This document shows positions 16,868-26,248 of a DNA stretch of 43,218 nucleotides, piece after piece; position 1 is the first letter of the stretch, and every line of letters begins with the position of its first letter. The notes under the pieces are model-generated. The model did no database searches, was not told the DNA's origin, and worked only from the letters and a program-made list of their open reading frames with translations. Where the stretch lies: positions 1 to 43,218 of the forward strand of contig WGCN01000211.1 of assembly GCA_015493745.1 (NCBI GenBank), written 5' to 3'. This DNA comes from Calditrichales bacterium. GTDB lineage: Bacteria > Calditrichota > Calditrichia > Calditrichales > J004. Made by a program: the position numbers and the translations under genes.

Positions 16868-18100
16868 CTATGGTAGCTCAACTTTTAACTCCTTCGAGAA
16901 TGGGCTTTCCACGCTGTTGACAACAGCGGTAACACTGATATAGATGGCTCCCTTGACTTTCACCGGTTTCTTAAAACGATGCTCGGTGCCGGGAATCAAT
17001 GCTGAGTTAATTTTTTTCCACGGAGCATCCGGGGCCAGCTTGGCATAAACATTATACCGTGCTCCACGCACTTCACCCCAGTTTATAATCAGACGATCAC
17101 CCTTTATTTGATAACGCAAATGGAGCGGGGCCCGGCTACGGGTAATGGTGTAGTTGGAATACCGGGGTCGTGTCTTACGGATTTTAACCCCCGGCAGGCC
17201 AAAGCGAAAAGTGAAACCGATACGGTGGGTGTTCCCCAGATCGGAAAGATTATAGTAGGTATAATCCACCAGATAACGGTTGGCAATATTAAATCCGGCA
17301 CCATAGCCCGGTTGAAAAGCCTGATTGTTCTTAAACTGATTTCCAACACGCAAAGAAAAAGTTTTTAAAAAGGTATATTCCATACCGGCATTGAAGGAAA
17401 TATCCGTATCGATGGATTTATAGGCATCCACGGCAATCCGCCAGGGTATGCCTCGAATTTTATACGCCAGCCCCAGGCGAAACTGCAAGGGAAGTTTTTC
17501 CAGTTGGGCGTCATATTTTATATCATTGCCAAAGTTTTGAACGGCCAGCCCCAGAGTAAGACCGGGGATAAAGGTATACATATATAAACCGGCATCTATG
17601 CCGATACCCGAAGCGGTAATATCGGCCAGGTTATCCTGGAAGTATTTTATGCCGACGCCCAGGAATAAACTGGGATGAATGCGATAGCCTAAGCCTAACT
17701 GAATGATGCTGGAAGAGACATTAAACTCTTCGGTGGCATTGCCATAGGCGTCTTTGCCCATCAGCGAGGGCATCCACAAATGGGAGATACTGAGCGCAAT
17801 GCCGAACTTGCGGTCAAAATTGTAGCCGAAGACCACATTGTCCATTTTGATATCTTCAAACCATTGCGTGTGGTTCAGGGCCAATGCTCCTTTTTTAATA
17901 TTGGCCAGGCCCGCGGGATTATAGAACAAAGCATTTTCATCATCCGCGACAGCGGTAAAAGCCTCGCCCAGGCCGGCCACACGGGTGCTTAAGCCCGAAC
18001 GCAGAAACAGGGCTCCGGCCGATCCGGCCGCCGAAGAGGGGGATTGGGCCCACAGGGATGTGAACAAGAGTAAAAAAACGATAAAACTGCGAACGATCAT
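16868..18100 (-). CDS. PorV/PorQ-like outer-membrane beta-barrel protein
   Basis: Predicted outer-membrane barrel of the PorV/UPF0164 type. In type IX secretion PorV shuttles cargo to the attachment complex. The mature chain begins after a signal peptide ending SLWAQ. It shows the family start AAGSAGALFLRSGLSTRVAGLGEAF (core SGLSTRVAGLGEAF), ADDENALFYNPAGLA and NHTQWFEDI, followed by alternating barrel strands. The last 100 residues add an FN3-like domain. The ATG at 18100 was chosen because it starts the signal peptide and GGAAG precedes it; the frame is open 11 codons further up. The adjacent repeat protein with a sorting tail may be its cargo. It could be a cluster-specific paralogue and not the core secretion PorV. 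Confidence 0.83.
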   Translation of the reverse strand: MIVRSFIVFLLLFTSLWAQSPSSAAGSAGALFLRSGLSTRVAGLGEAFTAVADDENALFYNPAGLANIKKGALALNHTQWFEDIKMDNVVFGYNFDRKFGIALSISHLWMPSLMGKDAYGNATEEFNVSSSIIQLGLGYRIHPSLFLGVGIKYFQDNLADITASGIGIDAGLYMYTFIPGLTLGLAVQNFGNDIKYDAQLEKLPLQFRLGLAYKIRGIPWRIAVDAYKSIDTDISFNAGMEYTFLKTFSLRVGNQFKNNQAFQPGYGAGFNIANRYLVDYTYYNLSDLGNTHRIGFTFRFGLPGVKIRKTRPRYSNYTITRSRAPLHLRYQIKGDRLIINWGEVRGARYNVYAKLAPDAPWKKINSALIPGTEHRFKKPVKVKGAIYISVTAVVNSVESPFSKELKVELP

Positions 18101-18231
18101 AATACTTCCATATTTTACCGGTGGGAAAAGCAACTATGGTGCCAAGCAGAAACCTGCCTGTTATAGCCACCGGGGCTCCTTCACTAAAACTCCGGTTGTA
18201 AAAATATTGTACATACGGGAGTTTTCCGCTC
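18101..18231 (-). promoter_or_regulatory. Gap between radical SAM gene and PorV-like gene
   Basis: A 131-base gap on the minus strand. The arms AAAACTCC (18186-18193) and GGAGTTTT (18218-18225) are inverted copies around an AT-rich 24-base centre. This could be a weak terminator of the upstream locus or a regulator site for the PorV-like gene. No clear -10/-35 pair was recognised. Confidence 0.35.
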
Positions 18232-19326
18232 TTATAACAAACGGCCTATAACTTTGGTCATCGATTTAGGTGATACCAGCAGATTGGTATAACTGGCATT
18301 GGCCAAAGGACAGGCACACTCCCTTTTTCTGATACTTTTACGGATTTTAGCCGCGCTGCGGCTATTCCAGATAGCCTTAAAATCATAATCATACTCACGT
18401 AAGTTACCCATGGAATCGGCCCGGATGCAACAGGGCCACACATCACCGTCGGGCGATATCTGACAAGAGGTAATTCCGGCAAAACAAGGGATAATCTGCT
18501 CCCCGCGACTCAGGTACTTTTTCACCAGGGCATAATATTCCAGGCGAAAGGCCCGGGCAATGCGTGCCACGCCGCCGGGCTTACTCTTTTTCATTTCCGT
18601 TATTAAAAAATCGATAGCGCGCCGGTACTTTTCCAGACTGGGAGTGATCGGCTCTTCCATCGTTCCCAGTTCCACACGTTCCTCGGCAATTTCCGTTATA
18701 TAGGAGTCGGGTTCAAAGCGAATCAGTTCCCGGTAGATATCCTGAAAGCGGTCCACGTTAAAGTTGGATATAACCGTATGAATACCCAGGGTAAAATTCG
18801 GAGCCGACCGCAATTCGTAAAGAGCTTTGTACGTTTCCATGGCCCGCTCCCAGTTGCCGGGAAAGCCGCGGATTTCATCGTGTCTCTCCCCGATCTCATC
18901 CAGGGAAAGATTGATGATTATATCGGAATCGCTGCAATACTCGATCATCTCCTGTACCCGGCCCGGAATCACCTTATACAAACTGCCGTTGGTAGGGATG
19001 TTTATAATACCGGGACGGCAATGATCATAGGCCGCCTTGACCACATCCACGATATCCCGGCGCAAAAAAGGTTCCCCTCCGCTAAAGGTGAACCAGTAGG
19101 GGGCCCGGCCCAGCTTTTCAAACACTTTGTTATACTCATCCAGGGTAAAATTTTCCACCCGTTTTTCATAAACATTGCAGGTATTACACCGGGAGTTACA
19201 GGAGTAAAGCAGGCTAATGGTCACATTAACCGGATACGGCGCGGCTCCCATATCCACATGATAGTATCTGTGAAAATTGGGGATACGTGACAACAGTTGT
19301 ATTTTTTTTGATGTTTTCGGGTTCAT
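18232..19326 (-). CDS. Radical SAM protein with SPASM-like C-terminal cluster
   Basis: Predicted iron-sulfur radical S-adenosylmethionine enzyme of unknown substrate. The core cluster motif is C43-x3-C47-x2-C50 (CNSRCNTC), followed by the GGEPFLR block that binds SAM. The C-terminal third has further cysteines in CFAGITSCQISPDGDVWPCC (first 20 residues given) and CACP, the pattern of an auxiliary SPASM or twitch cluster. Length (364) is normal. GGAGACGAG precedes the ATG, and the gene lies 15 bases after geranylgeranyl reductase 1, so it is probably the last gene of the locus transcript. Possible roles include modification of the isoprenoid, of a sugar or of a peptide; the sequence does not decide. 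Confidence 0.85.
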   Translation of the reverse strand: MNPKTSKKIQLLSRIPNFHRYYHVDMGAAPYPVNVTISLLYSCNSRCNTCNVYEKRVENFTLDEYNKVFEKLGRAPYWFTFSGGEPFLRRDIVDVVKAAYDHCRPGIINIPTNGSLYKVIPGRVQEMIEYCSDSDIIINLSLDEIGERHDEIRGFPGNWERAMETYKALYELRSAPNFTLGIHTVISNFNVDRFQDIYRELIRFEPDSYITEIAEERVELGTMEEPITPSLEKYRRAIDFLITEMKKSKPGGVARIARAFRLEYYALVKKYLSRGEQIIPCFAGITSCQISPDGDVWPCCIRADSMGNLREYDYDFKAIWNSRSAAKIRKSIRKRECACPLANASYTNLLVSPKSMTKVIGRLL

Positions 19327-19341
19327 CTCGTCTCCGCTTGC

Positions 19342-20535
19342 TTATTTATGCGAAAGTATTTCGCCGTTTTCAGGCACCGGTTCCGGCCTACCCAACAGGG
19401 GGTAAAGCAATATTTTAATTTTATTCCAGCGGTTGTATTTTCCACCGAAGGCAATAACGGCCAGAATTTTCACCGGCCACTGTGCCCCGAATTTCAGGCT
19501 GTTTATGATTATGCGCGCCACCAGCATCTGCTTTCGTAAATCAATGATAAAGCCCTCTTTCAGGCGCCGGTCATATGCAGAAAGGGTGGCCGCGTCAAAG
19601 GCTTGTCCGGCCAGGGCTTCCTCCAGGGTGGCCGCCGCGGCTTCCGCCGCATCGATGGCATAATCAATACCCGCGCCAAACAAAGGACTGACCATGCCGG
19701 CGGCGTCACCCAACACCAGTTGAGAATCATCGGAATAGTGATCAATCAGCCACATGGGGATAAAGCCCCCTTTTTTATCCGTTATTTCCCGCGCCTTTAA
19801 CAAAGGGGCGCTCGCCGCATAGCTGTTTATAAATTCAAACAGCTTTTCCTTGACTTTAATTCCTTTATCTATCTCGGACTGTATGGTACCCACGCCAATA
19901 TTGGAAACATCGCTGTCGGGAAAAATCCAGCCATATCCCCAGGGGAAGAGGGCTTTATCCAGATAAATGATCATCTCATCCGGCCGGGTGGCCAGCCCCT
20001 GCATCTCATAGGCATAGGCATAGGCCCAGTTTTTGCGGTTTTTTTTATGATCAAAACGGGGATTTTTTTTGGCCAGGGTGTGCGGACCGTCGGCAAAAGC
20101 CACCACTTTGGCCCTAACCGTGTATTTTTCCTTTTTATCCAGATCCTGCAATTGCACCTCAATATGTCCCGTCTCGATCCGTTTCCAGTCCACGGCCCGG
20201 GTGCGGGTGCGGTAATCGGCGCCGCTCTCCCCCGCCCTGTCGGCCAGAAAGCGATCAAAAATACGCCGCTTTACGGTCACCTGATCACAATCATAGGTTA
20301 CATCCCCCCAGGGCATTTTAAAAACATTCCTGCGAATATGCTGTTCCATGATTTTGGGATCGTTTACATAACGGTCAAAATAGGGCTTGTCAAAAAGTCC
20401 GCCACAGGCGGTTGTCTTCCCGGCATAAGCGTCCTTTTCCACCAACAACACTTTATGTGACTTTTCCGCCAGCAAACGGGCCAGCACGCTCCCGGCGGGG
20501 CCGGCGCCAAGAATAACTACATCAAATTGTTCCAT
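19342..20535 (-). CDS. Geranylgeranyl reductase family flavoprotein 1
   Basis: Predicted FAD-dependent reductase that saturates double bonds of a geranylgeranyl chain or a related isoprenoid. The N-terminus VVILGAGPAGSVLARLLAE is the FAD Rossmann motif. CGGLF near residue 45 corresponds to the cysteine motif of the family. VLGDAAGMVSPLFGAGI is the second FAD-binding GD motif. A C-terminal segment (about 340-375) could associate with membranes. AAGGGA precedes the ATG. A terminator lies upstream at 20570-20606, so expression may need its own promoter or read-through. A second member of the family is encoded at 22885. Saturation of quinone side chains, archaeal-type lipids or polyprenols are all possible jobs. 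Confidence 0.85.
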   Translation of the reverse strand: MEQFDVVILGAGPAGSVLARLLAEKSHKVLLVEKDAYAGKTTACGGLFDKPYFDRYVNDPKIMEQHIRRNVFKMPWGDVTYDCDQVTVKRRIFDRFLADRAGESGADYRTRTRAVDWKRIETGHIEVQLQDLDKKEKYTVRAKVVAFADGPHTLAKKNPRFDHKKNRKNWAYAYAYEMQGLATRPDEMIIYLDKALFPWGYGWIFPDSDVSNIGVGTIQSEIDKGIKVKEKLFEFINSYAASAPLLKAREITDKKGGFIPMWLIDHYSDDSQLVLGDAAGMVSPLFGAGIDYAIDAAEAAAATLEEALAGQAFDAATLSAYDRRLKEGFIIDLRKQMLVARIIINSLKFGAQWPVKILAVIAFGGKYNRWNKIKILLYPLLGRPEPVPENGEILSHK

Positions 20536-20569
20536 GGATTCCCTTATCTTAGTATCCTTCCCATTATCG

Positions 20570-20606
20570 AAAAAAAAACCACTACCTTAAAATAAGGGAG
20601 TGGTTT
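20570..20606 (-). terminator. Intrinsic terminator after the FG-GAP protein gene
   Basis: On the minus strand a 14-base stem (arms 20576-20589 and 20593-20606, one mismatch) with a three-base loop is followed by a run of about eight T residues (A-run 20571-20578 on the given strand). It lies about 25 bases after the stop of the FG-GAP gene. It splits the locus before geranylgeranyl reductase 1. Confidence 0.75.
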
Positions 20607-20630
20607 GATAGGCATATCAAAAATGAGAAG

Positions 20631-22868
20631 CTACTTAAGCAATGTCAGGCGTTTGGACAGGCGCGTTTTCCCCACCTGTAAGAGATAAATATACATTCCG
20701 CTGGATACCTCGGCGCCTTGTTGGTTGCGCCCGTCCCACAGGGCGAAATAGCGCCCTTCCACCAGGGGGCTGTCAATCAGATACCGGATCAGACGACCAC
20801 GAATATCATAGACCGCCAGCGATACATTTTGACCTGCTTCCTCGACAGGCACGGCAAAATCGATACGCGTTATCCCGTTAAAGGGATTGGGGAAATTTTG
20901 GGACAGTTCCGGCGTTTGCGGAATCAAACCGGATACGGTTACAACAGGTGTATTGCCGGTGTAAACAATATCTTTTGCCGGATAAACATTAAGGCTGCCG
21001 TCATAATCCCGGCTGCGTAACTGGTAGCTATAGCGGCGTCCCGTTTCCACATCCGTATCCATCAAATAATATTCCTGCCCGTAACTACTGGTACCCAGCC
21101 CGGCTAAATCCCCGTTGTCGTTATAGTCGCTTATTTTTACAAAATCCTGTTCCACCGCCGACTTACGCCACACTTCAAAGCCCAGATTGTCGCGTTCGCT
21201 TTCGGTGCTCCAAAACAGCTCAATGCCGGATGCGGAGGAGGTCAGGGTAAAGGCGGCCAGTTCTACCGGCAGCGCGTTATCCGTGGAAACCGATCCCAGG
21301 GTAAACCTGGAAAAACGGGCCAGTTCCTTACTCAGACCGCTAACGGTGATCACATCATTCAGGGCATCTATGGTTTGGGAGCCGGTTCCGGCAATTTCCC
21401 ATTGAGAAGTGGTTTCGTTCCAAACACAGATACGTAAGTCGGCCTCATTGTTGATGGCACTCCACTCGCTGATGCCGGCATAAGTAAAATCAATGGTGGC
21501 ATTATAGGTACCGGCCGCGGTAACGATGGTATAAAACCCGTTGGCAGCCACATGGTTAATGGCAGGATCAACGGCGCTGCGGTCGGGAACGACTCCGTGG
21601 TTAAAAAGAACGGAAGTGGAATCGCTTATGTCTTTTGTAGAAAAGGTTATATCAGCCTTCCCCCCATTATAGGAATAGGTCGCCGTGCTGGAAGCGGGTA
21701 TCCATTGCTTTTCAGCCAGGCTGTTTACCCACCAGGAAAGCTCGTTGGCATTCTGGGCGGTGGCAATAATATCGATGTCTCCGTCACCATCCAAATCCTG
21801 CGGTAATGCAAAATAGGCATACGTGAAGGTAGTGCTGATATTTATTTGGCTAAAATTTTGTGTTCCGTCATTCTGAAACCAGGCAATAGTGTTATCATCA
21901 TCAGCGGCGCCGGCCAAATCAATGTCACCATCGGCATCTATATCCGCCGCAAACACATTTCGGGCATTTCTAAAGGAAGTTACCAGATTAGCTTCGGCGG
22001 CAAAGGAACCGGAGCCATTATTCTCATACCAGGCGATATTGTCTGCCCCCCAGAGAGCCAACAAAATATCGAGATCATTATCTTTATCCAGATCCGTAGC
22101 GATTACGAACCATGGCCCATTGCTAATAGGAGAAATTGTGTTTTGGGTAAAGGATTCCGAACCATCGTTCGCCCACCATGAAAGATCACGCTCTGTATTA
22201 TTAATATCCGCATTTCCGGCAGCCACGGAAATGATATCCTCTTCAGCATCGCCATTTATATCACCGCTCCAAACCGAAGCGGCAGCCTCATAATTTGTGA
22301 TCAGAGAATTTTCAGTAAAGGAACCCGAACCGTTATTTTTAAACCACCGGATTTTATCGCCACCTAAATCATTTGTGATATTGTAATAGCTGCTTATTAC
22401 TTCCGGACGCTGATCTCCGTCGAAATCCGTAACATGTATGGAATAGATGGTGCTGTCCGCGGCTCCCAGTGTGTTTTGGGTCCACCCTCCATCAGCCGGC
22501 GTCCCGTCACTGGCAAACCAGCTTAGGGCCTGCCGTCCGTCTCCTCCGGCAAGGATGTCTGGAAATCCATCTTCATTCAAATCCGCCACATAAACCGAAC
22601 GGGCTCCCAGCACGGAATTGCTTACAAGATGTTCCGTAAATTGTTGTGATCCGTCGTTTTCAAACCATACCAATCTGCCTGGGGTAGCTGATGTGTCATT
22701 GGCGGTCGCCACAATATCCATATCGCCATCAGCATCCAAATCAATTACGGTAATACGTTTTGCCAATACCAAAGTATCACTTATCAGAGTTTTTGTTGAA
22801 AATGTTTGAGCGTGGGATAAACCGGCTACGGTCAGCGTCACTAAAATCCATTTTATAGGGGACATCAT
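20631..22868 (-). CDS. Secreted seven-repeat FG-GAP/VCBS protein with sorting tail
   Basis: A predicted secreted beta-propeller protein. A signal peptide ending GLSHAQ is followed by seven repeats of roughly 50 residues, most with a calcium-type turn: DLDADGDMD, DLNEDGFPD, DFDGDQRPE, DINGDAEED, DLDKDNDLD, DIDADGDID and DLDGDGDID. Seven units would close one integrin-alpha-like propeller. A middle domain (about 390-530) is unassigned. The C-terminus has QNFPNPFNGITRIDFAVP and YDIRGRLIR, then ends RLSKRLTLLK, typical of type-IX/FlgD-like sorting tails. It lies between the two geranylgeranyl reductase genes and has a good terminator. It may bind the glycan or serve as its carrier, but this is only inferred from position. 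Confidence 0.87.
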   Translation of the reverse strand: MMSPIKWILVTLTVAGLSHAQTFSTKTLISDTLVLAKRITVIDLDADGDMDIVATANDTSATPGRLVWFENDGSQQFTEHLVSNSVLGARSVYVADLNEDGFPDILAGGDGRQALSWFASDGTPADGGWTQNTLGAADSTIYSIHVTDFDGDQRPEVISSYYNITNDLGGDKIRWFKNNGSGSFTENSLITNYEAAASVWSGDINGDAEEDIISVAAGNADINNTERDLSWWANDGSESFTQNTISPISNGPWFVIATDLDKDNDLDILLALWGADNIAWYENNGSGSFAAEANLVTSFRNARNVFAADIDADGDIDLAGAADDDNTIAWFQNDGTQNFSQINISTTFTYAYFALPQDLDGDGDIDIIATAQNANELSWWVNSLAEKQWIPASSTATYSYNGGKADITFSTKDISDSTSVLFNHGVVPDRSAVDPAINHVAANGFYTIVTAAGTYNATIDFTYAGISEWSAINNEADLRICVWNETTSQWEIAGTGSQTIDALNDVITVSGLSKELARFSRFTLGSVSTDNALPVELAAFTLTSSASGIELFWSTESERDNLGFEVWRKSAVEQDFVKISDYNDNGDLAGLGTSSYGQEYYLMDTDVETGRRYSYQLRSRDYDGSLNVYPAKDIVYTGNTPVVTVSGLIPQTPELSQNFPNPFNGITRIDFAVPVEEAGQNVSLAVYDIRGRLIRYLIDSPLVEGRYFALWDGRNQQGAEVSSGMYIYLLQVGKTRLSKRLTLLK

Positions 22869-22884
22869 ATTTCCTGTACTATAT

Positions 22885-24114
22885 TTATCGCATCAAAATT
22901 ACACGCAGCCAAAACAGCGGATTTTTAAAAACGCCTTTGGGTAACGGTCTACCATAGACCATTATAAAAAAATTAGCTACCGGTTTAAAACGGCTGCTCC
23001 AGCGGAAAAAGCGTCCGCTAAACTTGTCTGAATCGAACTTTCTTTTTAGCCAGTCGGAGTAAAAGAAACCCGGTAAAATCTTTCTTTGCCACCACAGTTC
23101 ATAGGGTTCCAGATTCTCTTTTGTCGGCAGTTTATTCTCCCGCACCAAACGCGTAGCCATTTCCGCGGCCTTCATGGCGCTTAAAATGGCAAAATAGATA
23201 CCGCCGCCGGTAACGGGGTTTATAAAGGCCGCCGCATCACCTACCAATATGGTACCGTCCGTTATTCGTGAACCGGGAAGCGTGCCCAACGGCAATGGCG
23301 CCCCTTTCATCTCATTCACGGGTTGGGCACCGGCAAGTAACTTTTTTAATTCGGGATTATGTTCGATAACTTCCAGAAAAATATCACGGATGGTGCGTCC
23401 GCTACTCTTCTTATGCTTCTTGTTGAGCATAATTCCCACATTGGCCATATCCGGGGCCACGGGAAAAACCCATACATACCCCGGTAATGTCCGGCTATCA
23501 TAAAAAAGATGCACGGAAGAATCAAATTTTTTCCCCTTAAAATACCATCTTAATCCGTCAAAGTGATGCGCCTGATCACGTTTTAGTAATTTTAACAACC
23601 GGGCCGTGTAGGAATTGGCCCCGTCGGCAGCGATTATCAACCGGGCTTCTATCCGCCGGATGCGGCCGTTTTCACGATTTTCCACCTCCAGCACCTGAAA
23701 ATCGCCGCTATTTTGAATCGACACCAGCTTATGGCCGCTGAGCACATAATCACTCACGCTTTCCGCGCGCCGGTAAATGGCATAATCAAATTCGGTACGC
23801 GGAATGCATCCGCTCTTGGTGCTGGCATCGGCCTGCAGGCTGCCGTAGACAGTGACATGATTTTGCGGACCATATACCTTCAAACGATTGATTTTATAGC
23901 CGTTTTTAAAAAGGTCGTCTTCCTTAAAACCCAGTTCTTCCAGCAGCTTAAAGGTTTTCAGGGGTATGCCGTCCCCGCACACCTTATCCCGGGGGAAAGT
24001 CGCCTTATCAACCAGAGCCACGCTCAGCCCGTTTTTATGACAGCTTAAGGCGGCCGTGGAACCGGCGGGGCCGGCGCCGATAACGGCCACATCAACCTTA
24101 ATCTTTTCCTGCAT
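22885..24114 (-). CDS. Geranylgeranyl reductase family flavoprotein 2
   Basis: A 409-residue FAD-dependent oxidoreductase of the geranylgeranyl reductase family. DVAVIGAGPAGSTAAL binds FAD. RDKVCGDGIPL is the classic bacterial form of the family cysteine motif. VGDAAAFINPVTGGGIYFAI is the second FAD motif. It differs clearly from the paralogue at 19342 (CGDGI here, CGGLF there), so the two may act on different double bonds or substrates. The gene overlaps the end of the flippase gene by 17 bases, which suggests translational coupling. Electron donor and substrate are unknown. Confidence 0.87.
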   Translation of the reverse strand: MQEKIKVDVAVIGAGPAGSTAALSCHKNGLSVALVDKATFPRDKVCGDGIPLKTFKLLEELGFKEDDLFKNGYKINRLKVYGPQNHVTVYGSLQADASTKSGCIPRTEFDYAIYRRAESVSDYVLSGHKLVSIQNSGDFQVLEVENRENGRIRRIEARLIIAADGANSYTARLLKLLKRDQAHHFDGLRWYFKGKKFDSSVHLFYDSRTLPGYVWVFPVAPDMANVGIMLNKKHKKSSGRTIRDIFLEVIEHNPELKKLLAGAQPVNEMKGAPLPLGTLPGSRITDGTILVGDAAAFINPVTGGGIYFAILSAMKAAEMATRLVRENKLPTKENLEPYELWWQRKILPGFFYSDWLKRKFDSDKFSGRFFRWSSRFKPVANFFIMVYGRPLPKGVFKNPLFWLRVILMR

Positions 24115-25582
24115 CGGACTCCCCCTTTAATATTCTCCTGAGACGCTTTAACAGTTGCGGATCATATTTAAACATAAAGACAACATATATCAGTACACTG
24201 CCCACAATGGCCGCTATCAAAACCAGAACATTATGCAGGCGGGAAAGCCCCAGGTAAAGGGCCACAAGATATACCAGCAAGAACAACAGTGACCCGGCCA
24301 GCGCGGGTAGAAATTTCCGGGCCACGCTCATCCATGTGGCGCCGATAAGACTAAAGGCTTTGTATTGCCCGATGACCACAAAGGTCATCAACAGCAAGGA
24401 AACGGTTAAAACCACCGCGTTCAACCCCAGGGAGGCGCTAAAATAGACGCCCGGCAATAAAAAGAGTGCCAGACTCAAATTGATTTTCAACTCCTTATCC
24501 GGCTGCCCCATGGAGAGAAAAACCACACTGATGGTCGTCCACACGGAACGGGCAAACCCGGCCAGCGCCAGAAATTGCAGGGGAACGATCACCGCCGTCC
24601 ATTTGGGACCGTAAAGCACGGGTACCAGAAAAGGGGCCACCATGGCCAGGCCCACAAACATGGGGGTCAATATCGCCCCCAGGTAAAAAACAACCTGCCG
24701 GTAAAGCTGACGATATTCACCCAGGTTATCCTGTAATTTGGAAAAGGCGGGAAACATCACCCGCAAAACATTTTTGGAGATACGCTGAACGGGAAACTCC
24801 ACCAACTGGTAAGCGATATTGTAGTAGCCCAAGGCATCCAGGCCGATAAGTTTCCCGATCAAAAAGCCGGGAATATTATTATTCAGGTAGCCGACGATGC
24901 GCGTGGCCAGCACATTAACACCATATTCCCACAGTTCCAGAAAGGCCTTCCTGTCAAACACGGGACGCACGGGCGTCCAACCAAAAACATTAAACAATAC
25001 CGTCAGAACAAACTGCTCGGCAATCACACCATATACAAAGCTCCAGAAGCCATGACCGTTAAAAGCGGCGGTCAGGGTTACCGCGCTATTGGTAAAAACC
25101 CCGCTTATCTGGATAAGGCTAAAACGCTTAAACAGCATTTCCCGTTGCAGGCGGATACGGGGAATGGCGTTAAAGGCGTAGAAAATGAAAATTACCGTTA
25201 ACAACTGCAGGGCGGGTTTTATTTCAATATGCTTAAAAAAGAGCGCCAGCGGTCCGGCAATCACCCACACAATCAAAATATAAACCGCCGCCGAGGAAAG
25301 ATATATTAAAAAGGTGGTGTTGTAATGGCGGGCGGTTACCTGTTTATGCTGAATCAGCGCCGAACTAAACCCGAAATCAAACAGCACATAGGCCAGTTGG
25401 GTAAAAAGCAACAACACGGCCCAAACGCCAAAATCCTGGGCCACCATCAGGCGGGCCAGAATGAGGGTTGTACCGTATTGTAAAATGCGGATGGCCAGTT
25501 CGGCCATGCCAACCCACTTTATACCATGGGCCGACTGCCGGGTTATTTCACCCGAAGAAGAGGAGGTATCCTGTTTGATAAT
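24098..25582 (-). CDS. Wzx-type lipid-linked oligosaccharide flippase (MOP superfamily)
   Basis: A multi-pass inner-membrane protein with about 12 hydrophobic helices, of the polysaccharide-exporter (WzxC/Wzx) type. It is expected to flip an undecaprenyl- or polyprenyl-linked oligosaccharide to the periplasm. The motif ILQYGTTLILARLMVAQDFGVW and the later GALLIGKLIGLDALGYYNIAYQ-like segment (here GFLIGKLIGLDALGYYNIAY) are characteristic. The first ATG, at 25507, would cut the first helix, since SAHGIKWVG just before it is conserved-looking. No ATG, GTG or TTG exists between the upstream stop (25583-25585) and there. An ATT at 25580-25582, with AGGTAAG upstream, gives 494 residues and is my preferred start. 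If wrong, the gene is 24098-25507. Confidence 0.85.
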   Translation of the reverse strand: MIKQDTSSSSGEITRQSAHGIKWVGMAELAIRILQYGTTLILARLMVAQDFGVWAVLLLFTQLAYVLFDFGFSSALIQHKQVTARHYNTTFLIYLSSAAVYILIVWVIAGPLALFFKHIEIKPALQLLTVIFIFYAFNAIPRIRLQREMLFKRFSLIQISGVFTNSAVTLTAAFNGHGFWSFVYGVIAEQFVLTVLFNVFGWTPVRPVFDRKAFLELWEYGVNVLATRIVGYLNNNIPGFLIGKLIGLDALGYYNIAYQLVEFPVQRISKNVLRVMFPAFSKLQDNLGEYRQLYRQVVFYLGAILTPMFVGLAMVAPFLVPVLYGPKWTAVIVPLQFLALAGFARSVWTTISVVFLSMGQPDKELKINLSLALFLLPGVYFSASLGLNAVVLTVSLLLMTFVVIGQYKAFSLIGATWMSVARKFLPALAGSLLFLLVYLVALYLGLSRLHNVLVLIAAIVGSVLIYVVFMFKYDPQLLKRLRRILKGESDAGKD

Positions 25583-26248
25583 CTACTTACCTGTTTTTAC
25601 AACAAAATAATGGTGCCAGGGTACGGCAATATCGCGGTAATCTTTTATAAGCCGCACCGTTTTAAAAAGGTTTTGACGCACATAAGCGGCGCTGTAGGTA
25701 GCCGCATCCGTTTTCAAGCCTATTTCCCAATGGTGATCGTCGCCGAATTTTTTACGGGCCTGGCGAAAACGCCGCGTGGAAATCAGTTTTTGTAAAAAGA
25801 TGGGGCCGGAGCCGAAAACCGTAAAACGGCCACTGATAAAATAGCGCATGTCCGGTACGGAGATCAGGACATATTTCCGGGCGATGCGGACCATATTTTC
25901 CACAGCCGCCACCGACTTTTCAAAGGGCATGTGCTCCAGCACTTCGTAACAGACCACCACATCCGCGCTGTTTTCCGGAAGGTGCCGCGGCGCGGTAATA
26001 TCATCGATAACATCCGGCTGCAAATCCTCATTGACATCCACGGTTTTAACCGTATAGCCTAGATAGCGGGTACAAAAATCGGCCACAAATCCGTTACCCT
26101 TGCCGATTTCCAGAAGCTGATCCTCCACGGCGGCGTATTGCTTGATCAATTCAATCTGTTCAACAAAAGAATACATACGCTCACGCTTCAGATAGCGGGC
26201 GTCAAAATAATGGCTTTTATCGATCCGGGCTTCACGTTCCGAGCTCAT
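25583..26248 (-). CDS. Class I SAM-dependent methyltransferase
   Basis: A 221-residue predicted methyltransferase. LLEIGKGNGFVADFC is motif I (SAM glycine loop), VKTVDVNEDLQPD gives the acidic residue of strand 2, and DVVVCYEVLEHMPFE is the methyltransferase-11 type motif IV. It overlaps the sulfotransferase stop (ATGA at 26245-26248), and the flippase follows immediately, so it belongs to the glycan transcript. The substrate is probably a sugar or a lipid intermediate, but the sequence does not show which. Confidence 0.85.
   Translation of the reverse strand: MSSEREARIDKSHYFDARYLKRERMYSFVEQIELIKQYAAVEDQLLEIGKGNGFVADFCTRYLGYTVKTVDVNEDLQPDVIDDITAPRHLPENSADVVVCYEVLEHMPFEKSVAAVENMVRIARKYVLISVPDMRYFISGRFTVFGSGPIFLQKLISTRRFRQARKKFGDDHHWEIGLKTDAATYSAAYVRQNLFKTVRLIKDYRDIAVPWHHYFVVKTGK

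Noticed and set aside
18186..18225. Strong terminator after the radical SAM gene
   Set aside because: The stem is only eight pairs with a 24-base loop, so it is listed only as a weak possibility in the intergenic entry.
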